A DNA stretch of 46,106 bases, taken from positions 1 through 46,106 of the forward strand of contig JAPOYV010000076.1 of assembly GCA_026706385.1 (NCBI GenBank), written 5' to 3'. Of this stretch, positions 8,381-15,166 are shown piece by piece. Under the pieces are notes generated by a model. It was not told the origin of the DNA. It made no database searches and worked only from the letters and a program-made list of their open reading frames with translations. The first letter of the stretch is position 1; every line of letters begins with the position of its first letter. A program made the position numbers and the translations under genes. The DNA comes from Gammaproteobacteria bacterium (lineage in GTDB: Bacteria > Pseudomonadota > Gammaproteobacteria > Pseudomonadales > Azotimanducaceae).

Positions 8381-8800
8381 TCACGCGTCGGCGTTCTGCA
8401 GGTCCTCACCGAACAACAGAACATGCCCATCGGGGTCGACAACCTCGAACTCCAGCAGTCCGTAGAAGCGCTTGACGCACTCGGTCGCCTGCCAGCCTCG
8501 GTCGATGACCGCCTGGCGCAGCGCCTCGGCGTCCTCGACGTAGAAGTAGTAGTTCGATTGCGGATACTGGCCGTCCACCTTCTGCGCTTCGGGCACGTAG
8601 GTTCCACTTGCCAGCATGACCCGGGCGCGACCGTTGGCGAGTGCCGCGAAGCCCGTGGCCCCGACGTCGTCGTCGCGGCCGGTGACCTCGAACCCCAGGA
8701 CATCGGTGTAGAAAGGAATCGACGCTTGCACGTCGGCGCACATCAGCAGCGGAACGAGGTCAAGGAACGGTGCCGGACCGGTCTGGCTGTCGTCGGTCAT
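8381..8800 (-). CDS. VOC-family (glyoxalase/bleomycin-resistance-like) protein
   Basis: The 139-aa product has the paired beta-alpha-beta-beta-beta layout of vicinal oxygen chelate proteins. The first half is LVPLLMCADVQASIPFY, and the second half ends in EVVDPDGHVLLFGED, which holds a canonical metal-ligand Glu. It starts at ATG 8800 behind a strong AAAGGAG site. The start lies inside the 3' end of the alpha/beta hydrolase gene (41-bp overlap). It may be an isomerase, dioxygenase-like or resistance protein. The sequence does not decide. Confidence 0.82.
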   Translation of the reverse strand: MTDDSQTGPAPFLDLVPLLMCADVQASIPFYTDVLGFEVTGRDDDVGATGFAALANGRARVMLASGTYVPEAQKVDGQYPQSNYYFYVEDAEALRQAVIDRGWQATECVKRFYGLLEFEVVDPDGHVLLFGEDLQNADA

Positions 8801-9617
8801 CGTGTCTCCTTTGCGGGGTTGTATACGGGGAGAGAAAGTCGCGGACCTCGCCCCAAAGCGGGGCGTGTTCGAGGAACGCGTTATGGGCGAGGTCGTATTG
8901 GTGGAACTCGACGCGCTCGCCGAGCGCCTCGACCATGGCTGTGCTTTCCGAGAACGGGATCACGAGGTCGGAGGGCGAAGCGAAGGCGAGTGTGCGCGGC
9001 ATCGTTGCCGCCACCGACTCGGCGTCGAACGGATGCCGGAGCAGCCAGCGGATCGGGAAGATCGGGAAACGGCTGCGCGCGATGTGCTCGACGCTCCGGT
9101 ACGGGCTGATGATGACGAGCGCATCGGGCGAGGTGTCCGCCGCAGCCAGCGCGGCGACCCCGGAGCCGAGGCTCATGCCGAACAACACGAGGGGCCGGTC
9201 GGGATGACGCTGCCGTACCCAATGGACGATGGCCCTTGCGTCGTCCACTAGGTTCCGTTGGGACGGCGTTCCCGTGCTCTGGCCGAAGCCGCGGTAGTTC
9301 ATCAGGACCGCAGTCGCGGGGAAGTTCGCCCAGCGCGGGATGTTCCCGGACACTTCCTCGGCGTTGCCACCGAAGTAGACAACCAGTGGTCCGCCGCTGC
9401 GTTCGTTGACGATCCAGCCGCGCAATATCTCGCCCGCATTGTGGATCTCGACCGAGTCCGCCGCCGGGTGGAATGGCGGGTAGGTCAGGGGCTGCGGGTG
9501 GAAGATCAAGCGCTCCTGCAGCGCCCAGAGGAGCACGCAGAACGCGAGGTAGATGCCACCGCCGACCAGGACGATGCGTAGGGCGATGGCGAGGACGTCA
9601 GGCGGGATAGAGATCAC
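8760..9617 (-). CDS. Membrane-anchored alpha/beta hydrolase
   Basis: The protein has about 285 aa. An N-terminal membrane segment (LAIALRIVLVGGGIYLAFCV) is followed by an alpha/beta hydrolase fold: YFGGNAEEV (oxyanion loop region), MNYRGFG, the nucleophile elbow GMSLGSG, Asp in SDLVIPFSES and His in LAHNAFLE. It resembles ABHD13/BEM46-type serine hydrolases. The start is taken as GTG 9617, which overlaps the end of the amidohydrolase gene by 20 bp. Codons further upstream are Ser/Arg-rich shadow. The 3' end overlaps the VOC gene. The likely substrate is an ester or thioester at the inner membrane. Confidence 0.82.
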   Translation of the reverse strand: MISIPPDVLAIALRIVLVGGGIYLAFCVLLWALQERLIFHPQPLTYPPFHPAADSVEIHNAGEILRGWIVNERSGGPLVVYFGGNAEEVSGNIPRWANFPATAVLMNYRGFGQSTGTPSQRNLVDDARAIVHWVRQRHPDRPLVLFGMSLGSGVAALAAADTSPDALVIISPYRSVEHIARSRFPIFPIRWLLRHPFDAESVAATMPRTLAFASPSDLVIPFSESTAMVEALGERVEFHQYDLAHNAFLEHAPLWGEVRDFLSPYTTPQRRHDDRRQPDRSGTVP

Positions 9618-10752
9618 GGAAGTTCTGGCCGAAGAACCGCGCCTGGTCCCTGGCGTCGGTGTCGGCGAGGGAGCGCGAGAACCGGCCGATGGGGTCGCGG
9701 CCGCCCTCGGCATGCGGATAGTCCGACGAGAACAGGTACAGCTCCGGCGTCGACTCGCGGACCAACGCGCCGACGTCCTCGAACGGATAGGGCGTGAAGC
9801 GGAGTTGGTCGCGGAACTGCTCCGAGGGCTTGCGCTCGAATTCGGCGAGATGGGGTTCGGATCGCGCCCAGATGTCATGCGCGTGGTCGAGGCGGCGAAT
9901 GGTGTCCGGCACCCAACCCGCGCCGAGTTCGATCACGCCGCCCCTCAAGGCCGGGAATTTCTCGAGCACGCCGTCGAGTACGAGTACCGAGATGAAGCGT
10001 TGCGCCGCCTGGAAGATCACCGTCAGATCCTTCGACCCGATGACTTCGGCCCGGCCACGCGCGCTTTGCCGCTCGGAGTGGCCGTCGTTCATCCACTCGT
10101 TGGGGATCGACAACGTGGAACTGCCGACGTGCTGGATGAACGGCACGCCGGCCTCGGCGAGCCGTGCCCAGATCGGGTCGTGGGCAGGATGACCCGGGGA
10201 CCGCCCGCCGGGGGCACGCGATGGTATCCAGATCGCGCCCAGGCCCAGATCGAGGGCGTCGTCGATCAGTTCCTGCGCCCGTTGCGGTTCGTCGAGCGGC
10301 GCGAGGGCAACGCCAATCAGGCGTTCATCGGCGGCGCAGAACTCCGCCATGGAACGGTTGTGTGCCGCGGCCGCCGCATAGCGGGCCGTGACGTCCGCCG
10401 TATCGAAGATCTTCGTTGCGCAGAACGACGAGAAGACGACTTGGCGCTTGAACCCGAGGAGATCCAGGGCGACCCCGCGTTCGGCTCCGTTGAAGGCACC
10501 GAGTGCGTCATGCCACTTCGGGCCACGCGTCAGCCGATCGCCGAGCGCCGTCAATTCGGCAACGGTCTCGGCGCTGTGCGCGTGCGCGCCCTCGAAGGAC
10601 CGCATCCGGTCGCCGACATCCGCCAAACGGATGTCGCTCAGGTCGGGGATGCGCCCGCGCATCGCCTGTGGCACGTTGCGGGCCAGGAAATCCGGCAGCT
10701 CCATCAGGTGGCTGTCGGCGTCGTAGATGACGCGATCGCCGGCGTAGGTCAT
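9598..10752 (-). CDS. Amidohydrolase family protein (Amidohydro_2), paralogue 2
   Basis: The 384-aa product is a close relative of the 890-2041 protein. It shares the metal motif YDADSHLMELPDF, the barrel histidine in FIQHVGSS and the late motif SSDYPHAEGGRDPIGRF. Both continue with a similar C-terminal FRDL or FEDL stretch. Start ATG 10752 lies 18 bp after the MaoC-like gene, in the middle of the nine-gene run. In CoA-linked pathways such enzymes act as decarboxylases or hydrolases. Which applies here cannot be told from sequence. Confidence 0.87.
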   Translation of the reverse strand: MTYAGDRVIYDADSHLMELPDFLARNVPQAMRGRIPDLSDIRLADVGDRMRSFEGAHAHSAETVAELTALGDRLTRGPKWHDALGAFNGAERGVALDLLGFKRQVVFSSFCATKIFDTADVTARYAAAAAHNRSMAEFCAADERLIGVALAPLDEPQRAQELIDDALDLGLGAIWIPSRAPGGRSPGHPAHDPIWARLAEAGVPFIQHVGSSTLSIPNEWMNDGHSERQSARGRAEVIGSKDLTVIFQAAQRFISVLVLDGVLEKFPALRGGVIELGAGWVPDTIRRLDHAHDIWARSEPHLAEFERKPSEQFRDQLRFTPYPFEDVGALVRESTPELYLFSSDYPHAEGGRDPIGRFSRSLADTDARDQARFFGQNFRDLYPA

Positions 10753-10770
10753 GACGGACCTAAGAGGCGG

Positions 10771-11190
10771 CTAAGGCAGTGCGACGACCGCGTGCCCGGG
10801 ACAGGTCGCGCCACCGTCCTGGTTGACGACGTTGATGTCGAGGTAGACGCGCTGCTCACCGTCCTCGGTGCGCTTGTCGGTAACCTCGCCGATCACGGTC
10901 AGCACGTCGTCCTTCTGGTTGATCGCCCGGTACTGGCAGCCGACCTCGCGGACCACGCCGGTGTCGCCGATCCACGCGTGCAAGGCGTTGACGATGTAGG
11001 CGTAGCGCAGGTTGCCCATGCCGAACGCCCCCTGCTCGTTGCCGGCCCGGCGGCCGGCTTCGTCGTCCATGTGGAACGGCACGAATTCCTCGTTCACCGC
11101 GGCATAGCGGTTCCACTCCGCAAAGCTGGTTTTGCGCGACCACTTGGGCAGCGTGTCGCCCACGTTCACGTTCTCGAAGTTGACGCTCAT
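10771..11190 (-). CDS. MaoC-like hydratase/dehydratase
   Basis: The 139-aa hotdog-fold protein has an N-terminal NVNVGDTLPKWSRKTSF block, followed by WNRYAAVNEEFVPFHMDDEA. The latter holds the hydratase-2-like Asp/His region (compare D-x4-H in R-hydratases). The C-terminal half is VTVIGE-like (VLTVIGEVTDKR), ending in CPGHAVVALP. Start ATG 11190 has a GAGG site. It follows the FAS1-like gene by 13 bp. The adjacent pairing of an N-type and a C-type hotdog gene suggests a heteromeric enoyl-CoA hydratase, as in actinobacterial ChsH1-ChsH2. That is an analogy, not shown here. Confidence 0.8.
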   Translation of the reverse strand: MSVNFENVNVGDTLPKWSRKTSFAEWNRYAAVNEEFVPFHMDDEAGRRAGNEQGAFGMGNLRYAYIVNALHAWIGDTGVVREVGCQYRAINQKDDVLTVIGEVTDKRTEDGEQRVYLDINVVNQDGGATCPGHAVVALP

Positions 11191-11203
11191 CTTTCCCTCT
11201 TGC

Positions 11204-11698
11204 TCAGTAGCGAATGCCGATGGAGAACCGCGTGCGCACCAGTTCGTCGTCCTGGTTGCGCCACTCGATCTCCGAGCGGACGTAAAGAGTATGACCCAAT
11301 CGCCCCTCGCGCTCCCACCAGTCGACGAGGCGGTTGCGCGCGCTGACCACGTCGCCAGGGCGCATGGGGACGCCGTAGGTGTCGGTCTGGCCGCCGTTCA
11401 TGCCGGTCAGTGGCTTGCCGTCGGGACGGCGGCCGGCCAAACCCGGCGAGCCACCGCGACTGCGCCGCTCCACGGGCCAGGCGAACGGATTGAAGTCCGG
11501 TGGCGCCACGATGCCGCCCCACTGCGTCGTTGCGGCGTAGTCGGCGTCCCAGTAGATGCGCGGCGGCTGCTCGGGATAGAAGGTCGCCATCGCCCAGCGC
11601 CGGATGTCGGTGTCCGTGATCGGCGGTGCCGTCCACGGTTCGCCCCATTGCCCTTGCGCGGCACGCATCTCGTCGGTGACGTAGGTCAGTTCGGTCAT
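11204..11698 (-). CDS. FAS1-like/MaoC N-terminal-type dehydratase
   Basis: The 164-aa product resembles MaoC_dehydrat_N (FAS1-like dehydratase) domains. Marks are TDTDIRRWAMATFYPEQPPR, the APPDFNPFAW proline-rich segment, GMNGGQTDTYGVPMRPGDVV and the strand LYVRSEIEWRNQDDELVRTR. ATG 11698 gives a standard N-terminus; another in-frame ATG lies at 11725. As the first gene of the operon, it sits directly downstream of the tandem dyad repeats at 11726-11761, so its promoter is the likely control point for the whole run. Confidence 0.8.
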   Translation of the reverse strand: MTELTYVTDEMRAAQGQWGEPWTAPPITDTDIRRWAMATFYPEQPPRIYWDADYAATTQWGGIVAPPDFNPFAWPVERRSRGGSPGLAGRRPDGKPLTGMNGGQTDTYGVPMRPGDVVSARNRLVDWWEREGRLGHTLYVRSEIEWRNQDDELVRTRFSIGIRY

Positions 11699-11725
11699 GG
11701 GTTGGCTGGTCCCTCGCTGGCGCAT

Positions 11726-11761
11726 GTACTACGCCAGTACACGTATGTACTGAGCCAGTAC
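11726..11761. promoter_or_regulatory. Tandem dyad-symmetric operator candidate
   Basis: Two 15-bp units, GTACTACGCCAGTAC (11726-11740) and GTACTGAGCCAGTAC (11747-11761), each have the perfect dyad GTACT-N5-AGTAC. They repeat with a 21-bp period, two helical turns, which suits two dimers bound on one DNA face. They lie between the divergent nine-gene operon and the exported amidase, 28-63 bp upstream of the operon's first ATG. The regulator is not identified and no regulator gene is adjacent. Confidence 0.55.
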
Positions 11762-11824
11762 GCGTTGTCGCCGATGCGTCGATTATGGCTCAATGACCGA
11801 CGCGCCGACATTCGAGGACGTTCC

Positions 11825-12302
11825 ATGGACCGCGACGAAGCTGGCGGCGTCTCAAGGCGGAAGATCGTCAAGTCCGCTATCGTGCCAGTTGTCCTGGCTA
11901 CCCTGCCCAGGAGATCAGCAAGCGAGTCCACGACCATGGCCACCTCTGAAGACCAACTCCCGTACCTCTCGACCACCGCCCAGGCCGCGCTGATCGGCGG
12001 CGGAGAACTCGCGAGCGAAGAGCTTACTGCGCGCTATCTGGAGCGGATCGAGCGCTTCAATCCTCGACTGAACGCGGTGGTCGCCTTGGCGGACGATGCC
12101 CGCGAGCGGGCTCGGGACGCCGATCGAGCGCTTGCCGAAGGGCGCTCGCTTGGTCCGCTGCACGGCGTGCCCATGACCATCAAGGACTGCTTCGACACGG
12201 CGGGCGTGGTCTCAACCTGGGGCACGATGGGCCGCAAGGACTTCGTGCCCGATGCCGATGCGACGGTGGTGGCGCGCCTCAAGGCGGCGGGCGCGATCCT
12301 CC
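11825..12302 (+). pseudogene. Exported amidase, 5' half (split by IS1595 element)
   Basis: This frame starts at ATG 11825 with a GAGGA site and a twin-arginine-like signal (SRRKIVKSAIVPVVLAT). It then enters an amidase-signature-family N-domain: ERIERFNPRLNAVVALADDA and GPLHGVPMTIKD, where the Lys is the catalytic-triad lysine. The frame breaks at the IS boundary after AAGAIL. Joined across the element to 15768, minus one target duplication, it gives one 513-aa amidase with AGAILLGKTNTPEFT across the junction. The truncated product lacks both catalytic serines and should be inactive. Confidence 0.9.
12295..12302. repeat. 8-bp target-site duplication, left copy
   Basis: GATCCTCC directly abuts the left terminal inverted repeat and is repeated exactly at 15760-15767. 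Eight base pairs is the length typical of IS1595-family insertions. Confidence 0.95.
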
Positions 12303-12326
12303 GGTGATTATGCACTTGACAAAGTG
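12303..12326 (+). repeat. Left terminal inverted repeat of the IS1595 element
   Basis: The left end reads GGTGATTATGCACTTGACAA followed by AGTGA. It matches the reverse complement of the right end at 22 of 24 positions. The differences are C/T at base 13 and T/C at base 22. Confidence 0.93.
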
Positions 12327-12345
12327 AAAAACCGTGCGGTATCAT
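12316..12345 (+). promoter_or_regulatory. Inward promoter overlapping the left TIR
   Basis: A consensus -35 box TTGACA (12316-12321) lies inside the terminal repeat. An 18-bp gap separates it from TATCAT (12340-12345), five of six matches to the -10 consensus. It points at the transposase, leaving a leader of about 160 nt. TIR-embedded promoters couple transposase expression to end occupancy by transposase, but that regulation is only inferred. Confidence 0.65.
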
Positions 12346-12509
12346 TTGCTTATGGTGTCCGAAGCGTCCTTTTCACTTCCTAGCAGGGCATCGACCTTGC
12401 GCATGATCCGCTTGCCGAAGATCGACTCCATCAGCGTATGGTCGTCGGCTTCCATCGCCGCCTTGGGCACCTTCCTTCGCTTCCTTTCAGCCTTGGGAGA
12501 TTGAGTCAT
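12342..12509 (-). CDS. Possible 55-aa basic protein antisense to the transposase leader
   Basis: The frame starts at ATG 12509 and shares the tetranucleotide CATG with the divergent transposase start at 12508. A GGAG lies about 9 bp upstream. The product begins MTQSPKAERKRRKVPKAAME and contains HTLMESIFGKRIMRKVDALL, a plausible amphipathic helix. It covers nearly the whole leader of the transposase gene, where no plus-strand gene casts a shadow. No family is recognised. It could be a regulator of transposition or a chance frame. Confidence 0.4.
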   Translation of the reverse strand: MTQSPKAERKRRKVPKAAMEADDHTLMESIFGKRIMRKVDALLGSEKDASDTISK

Positions 12510-13410
12510 GGCCGGTTTCTCCATTGTGGATTTGATCGACAAGTACGAGTGCGACGACAAGTGCCGCGACGCGCTGGAACAACTGCGCTGGCCGGACGGC
12601 GTGTGCTGCACCCGCTGCGGATACATGGACGTTCTGGAACTGCCCAAGCACGACCGTTGGGAGTGCAAGGGCTGCGGCTACCAGTTCAGCGTGACGAGCG
12701 GAACGATCATGCACGACACGCACCTTCCGCTCCGCAAGTGGTTCCTCGCCATCTACCTCATGTGCGAGTCGCGCAAGGGCGTAAGCGCAAACCAGTTGAA
12801 GCGCACTCTCGGGGTCGCTTACCGCACCGCCTGGTATCTCTGCCACCGCATCCGCGAGGCAATGGGCAACGACCCGCTCAACGGTCGGACGCTGGTCGGC
12901 ATCATCGAGGTCGACGAAACGTTGGTCGGCGGGCGAGTCAAGAAAGGCGAGAATCCGCGGAGCAACAAGACGCTGGTCGCCGGTGCCATCGAACGCGGCG
13001 GTCGCGTCCGAATCGAGAGAATCCCGGACGCCAAGCGCCGCACCCTGCACGACTTCATCGACCGCTCCATCAGCGACAAGGCCGAGGCCGTCTACACCGA
13101 CGAACTGGCGTCCTACCTCGGCCTCGCGGACGGCAAGATCAGACACGAAACCGTCAACCATTCCGAGGAAGAATGGGTCGTCGGAGACGTGCATACCAAC
13201 AGCATCGAAGGCGTGTGGTCGCTGTTCAAGCGGTCGATAGTCGGCGCGTTCCACAAGATGAGCGCCAAGCACATGGACCGCTACCTTGAGGAATTGGAGT
13301 GGCGCTTCAACAACCGCAACAACCCGCACATCTTCCGCGACACGCTGGCCCGGATCGTCAAGACCGACCCCATGACCTACCGGGAACTTGTCGAGGGTGA
13401 AGCGGCCTAG
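12508..13410 (+). CDS. IS1595-family (ISXO2-like) transposase
   Basis: The 300-aa product has an N-terminal zinc ribbon with Cys34, Cys37, Cys53 and Cys56 (CTRCGYMD ... CKGCGYQF). The ISXO2-like DDE domain follows: Asp136 in IEVDETLVGG, Asp198 in VYTDELASY and the late HTNSIEGVWSLFKR motif (Asn231/Glu234). The C-terminus is RYLEELEWRFNNR, also characteristic of the family. All expected residues are present, so it should be active. Start ATG 12508 has GGGAGA about 7 bp upstream. Expression is probably driven from the promoter inside the left TIR. Confidence 0.95.
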   Translation: MAGFSIVDLIDKYECDDKCRDALEQLRWPDGVCCTRCGYMDVLELPKHDRWECKGCGYQFSVTSGTIMHDTHLPLRKWFLAIYLMCESRKGVSANQLKRTLGVAYRTAWYLCHRIREAMGNDPLNGRTLVGIIEVDETLVGGRVKKGENPRSNKTLVAGAIERGGRVRIERIPDAKRRTLHDFIDRSISDKAEAVYTDELASYLGLADGKIRHETVNHSEEEWVVGDVHTNSIEGVWSLFKRSIVGAFHKMSAKHMDRYLEELEWRFNNRNNPHIFRDTLARIVKTDPMTYRELVEGEAA

Positions 13411-13423
13411 CGGTCGCACCGCT
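13409..13423 (+). terminator. Weak hairpin at transposase stop
   Basis: AGCGGT-CGC-ACCGCT forms a perfect 6-bp stem overlapping the transposase stop codon, in the 38-bp convergent gap before the HNH gene. There is no U-tract, so it is at best a weak or bidirectional terminator or an mRNA 3' stabiliser. Confidence 0.3.
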
Positions 13424-13448
13424 CCCATGTGGCGCACAAGACTGGCCT

Positions 13449-14057
13449 TCATCGTTCCGGCCCCTGCAGCCGCGCCATCCGACATTCGCCAAGGATGGCT
13501 TCCAAGGCATCGCGCTCGGCATGGTCAACCGATAGCTGCCACTTCCGCTTGACCTGTATCCAGCGTCGCGCATACCAGCAGCGGTTCTCGTCGGGCAACC
13601 AGTCCGCCGGGTCGAAGGCGCGCTTCTGACGCCGGTTCACTTCGGGCGATGCTAGGGTGAGATTCAGCAGATCGCGGGCGAAGCCACGCCTTGCATCCTT
13701 CGACCTAGCACAAAGGCCGCTGTCGTGCGCTTCCGACCGAGGCACGATGTGTTCGATATCGGTTTCCCGGATGCTGGCGAACCGACGTCGCGTGTAGGGC
13801 GACCAGACGCCGCCCTGCTGTTCGACGATCTCCCGTTCGATGGACGCCGGATAGGAGTAGTCGGCCGCCTCGTAGACGGAACAGCGACTTTCGTTCTCGA
13901 CTGCCAGACCGCGCCACGTTTCGGCGGTCGATGGCAAGGCAAAGAGCGCCACTAGAGCAGGGATGGTTGCTGCGCCGACTCCGACCCTATGCGTCGTCAG
14001 GCTGGCCGCGGAGCGACCACGGCCCCGGAGCCGACGCCGCCCGCAAAGTGTATGCAT
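13449..14057 (-). CDS. HNH endonuclease with signal peptide (passenger gene)
   Basis: The 202-aa product starts at ATG 14057, inside a TIR-like sequence. It has a long basic N-region and a hydrophobic segment (VGVGAATIPALVALFALPST) that looks like a cleavable signal ending near Ala45. The catalytic region is DIEHIVPRSEAHDSG (His103 with the DxEHIVP pattern), followed by FARDLLNLTLASPEVNRRQK (Asn132/Asn141). Late WLPDENRCWYA and the long Arg/Lys region resemble DUF1524/GmrSD C-terminal-type or secreted HNH nucleases. Export suggests scavenging or antagonism rather than a restriction role. It is not IscB: no RuvC domain is present. Confidence 0.8.
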   Translation of the reverse strand: MHTLCGRRRLRGRGRSAASLTTHRVGVGAATIPALVALFALPSTAETWRGLAVENESRCSVYEAADYSYPASIEREIVEQQGGVWSPYTRRRFASIRETDIEHIVPRSEAHDSGLCARSKDARRGFARDLLNLTLASPEVNRRQKRAFDPADWLPDENRCWYARRWIQVKRKWQLSVDHAERDALEAILGECRMARLQGPER

Positions 14058-14062
14058 TTGAC
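14051..14062 (+). repeat. Internal TIR-like 12-mer
   Basis: TATGCATTTGAC is identical to bases 7-18 of the right terminal inverted repeat as read inward from 15759. It is oriented like the left TIR and sits at the junction between the HNH gene start and the structured intergenic region. It may be a relic of an older transposon end. Confidence 0.5.
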
Positions 14063-14092
14063 GCAGACAGCCCAAGGGCGTAGCGTGGAAAG

Positions 14093-14227
14093 CGGATTGC
14101 GTGTTTGGCGTGCTGCCCCTTGCCGGGTTGCCCGCTGAATAAGCCGGGTCAACGCCGGGAGTAGCTACCCGTCGCCGGACGAATAGGCGGGGCTTCTCGC
14201 ACAGCACGCTGGCAGATGCGCAATCCG
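14093..14227 (+). ncRNA. Structured RNA candidate, nested stems (HEARO/omega-RNA-like?)
   Basis: This lies in the 366-bp region with no gene between the two cargo genes. A closing stem CGGATTGCG (14093-14101) pairs with CGCAATCCG (14219-14227). Inside it GCGTGCTG (14108-14115) pairs with CAGCACGC (14202-14209). Next CCCC-TT-GCC (14116-14124) pairs with GGC-GGGG (14186-14192). The core holds GTTG-CCCG (14127-14134) with CGGG-T-CAAC (14145-14153), loop CTGAATAAGC, and a CGGG/CCCG hairpin (14156-14171). Further hairpins follow at 14231-14247 and 14265-14280. The architecture and the GAATAAGCCGGG-like core recall HEARO RNAs, the guide RNAs of IscB nucleases, but that is recollection, not a search result. 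Strand is inferred from the loop sequences. Confidence 0.5.
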
Positions 14228-14401
14228 ACAGCCCGGCGCCATCGGGCGGACGGGCAAAGAGCCGAGGGACGAATGTCCCTTGCTGAGCCAACAACCAAGA
14301 ACAGACGCCCCTCGGCGATGCAACCCAACCCGGAGATTGGGCGCGTCGCGAAGTGTACGTAGCACCGAAACGGCTGTTCAAGCGGAAACTGCGTCGCCGC
14401 C

Positions 14402-14420
14402 CGTCTCCCTTTCGGAGACG
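14402..14420 (+). promoter_or_regulatory. Hairpin sequestering the ribosome binding site
   Basis: CGTCTCC (14402-14408) and GGAGACG (14414-14420) form a perfect 7-bp stem with the loop CTTTC. The GGAG inside the 3' arm is the only good ribosome binding site for the ATG at 14424. Folding would block translation, for example in read-through transcripts. Confidence 0.45.
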
Positions 14421-14423
14421 AAG

Positions 14424-15143
14424 ATGAAGAAGCGACTGCTCGCACCCCTTGCCCTGATGGCCGCGACCACCAGCGCCGACCCCGACGTCCACGGCAGAAT
14501 CGGCGACGCCTTCGCACGGAAGGCGCTTCACAAGACGTGCCTCTATCCCGATCCCGTCTACGCCCCGTCGCTGCGCGTCTGCGGCAACAAGGTCGCATCC
14601 AAGGGCGGGGTCGTTCCCCGCAGCTTCGGGCCAACGGTGACCTTTGCCGGAACCATCTACGAAGACCAGGGGTTGGCGTCGATCTTCAATCTCGTGGTCA
14701 CCGAGCGGGACGGAGATCCCGAGCTGAGGAAGCGGCTGAACGTCCTTGTGCACTTCGACGCCATCGAGTCGGCGGAAGCCGGAGAAGCCCGCTACATCTT
14801 CGACGTCGTTCCCGAGTACGGGCAGGCCGCGCCGTATGGCCCCTACGGCCTTGTCCGGCCCTACTTCTATGTGGGCATCGACGCCGAGTCGCACGGCTGC
14901 GGGTTCGGGGTCAAGCACCGACTTACTTGGGCGTTCTGTGATGCCGACACCACGCAGTCCGCCATCAACACGGTGGCGGCCGGGATCAACAGGGCGTTGC
15001 AGTACGGCTTGGACGCCACGTCGTGCCGCCACCGTGGGGTGTTGATTGGCACCCGCGTCGACGGGCATTCGCCGGTAACGTGGGAAATGCGCCACTACGA
15101 CGACATCGAAGTCGGCGAGTGTTCGGACCCCGACAAGCATTGA
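14424..15143 (+). CDS. Exported six-cysteine protein of unknown function (passenger gene)
   Basis: The 239-aa product begins with a signal-like MKKRLLAPLALMAATTSADP. The mature part has six cysteines (KTCLYP, RVCGNK, HGCGFG, AFCDAD, TSCRHR, GECSDP), which suggests periplasmic disulfides. Segments such as VTFAGTIYED and FNLVVTERDGD look like beta strands, but I recognise no family. Start ATG 14424 has GGAG 7 bp upstream, held in a hairpin. The gene lies between the RNA candidate and the convergent membrane-protein gene, wholly inside the IS1595 element. Immunity to the neighbouring nuclease is one possibility, with no direct evidence. Confidence 0.65.
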   Translation: MKKRLLAPLALMAATTSADPDVHGRIGDAFARKALHKTCLYPDPVYAPSLRVCGNKVASKGGVVPRSFGPTVTFAGTIYEDQGLASIFNLVVTERDGDPELRKRLNVLVHFDAIESAEAGEARYIFDVVPEYGQAAPYGPYGLVRPYFYVGIDAESHGCGFGVKHRLTWAFCDADTTQSAINTVAAGINRALQYGLDATSCRHRGVLIGTRVDGHSPVTWEMRHYDDIEVGECSDPDKH

Positions 15144-15166
15144 GTGCGTCTGCCGACCAATGACCA

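Noticed and set aside
11741-11761. Short repeats GTAC..GTAC as the start of a CRISPR or larger repeat array
   Set aside because: Only two units, with internal dyads and a 21-bp period. This fits an operator, not an array.
13449-14057. HNH protein as an IscB (RNA-guided) nuclease partner of the RNA candidate
   Set aside because: Only about 200 residues, no RuvC or bridge-helix motifs, and a signal peptide. The HNH core is of the DUF1524/secreted type.
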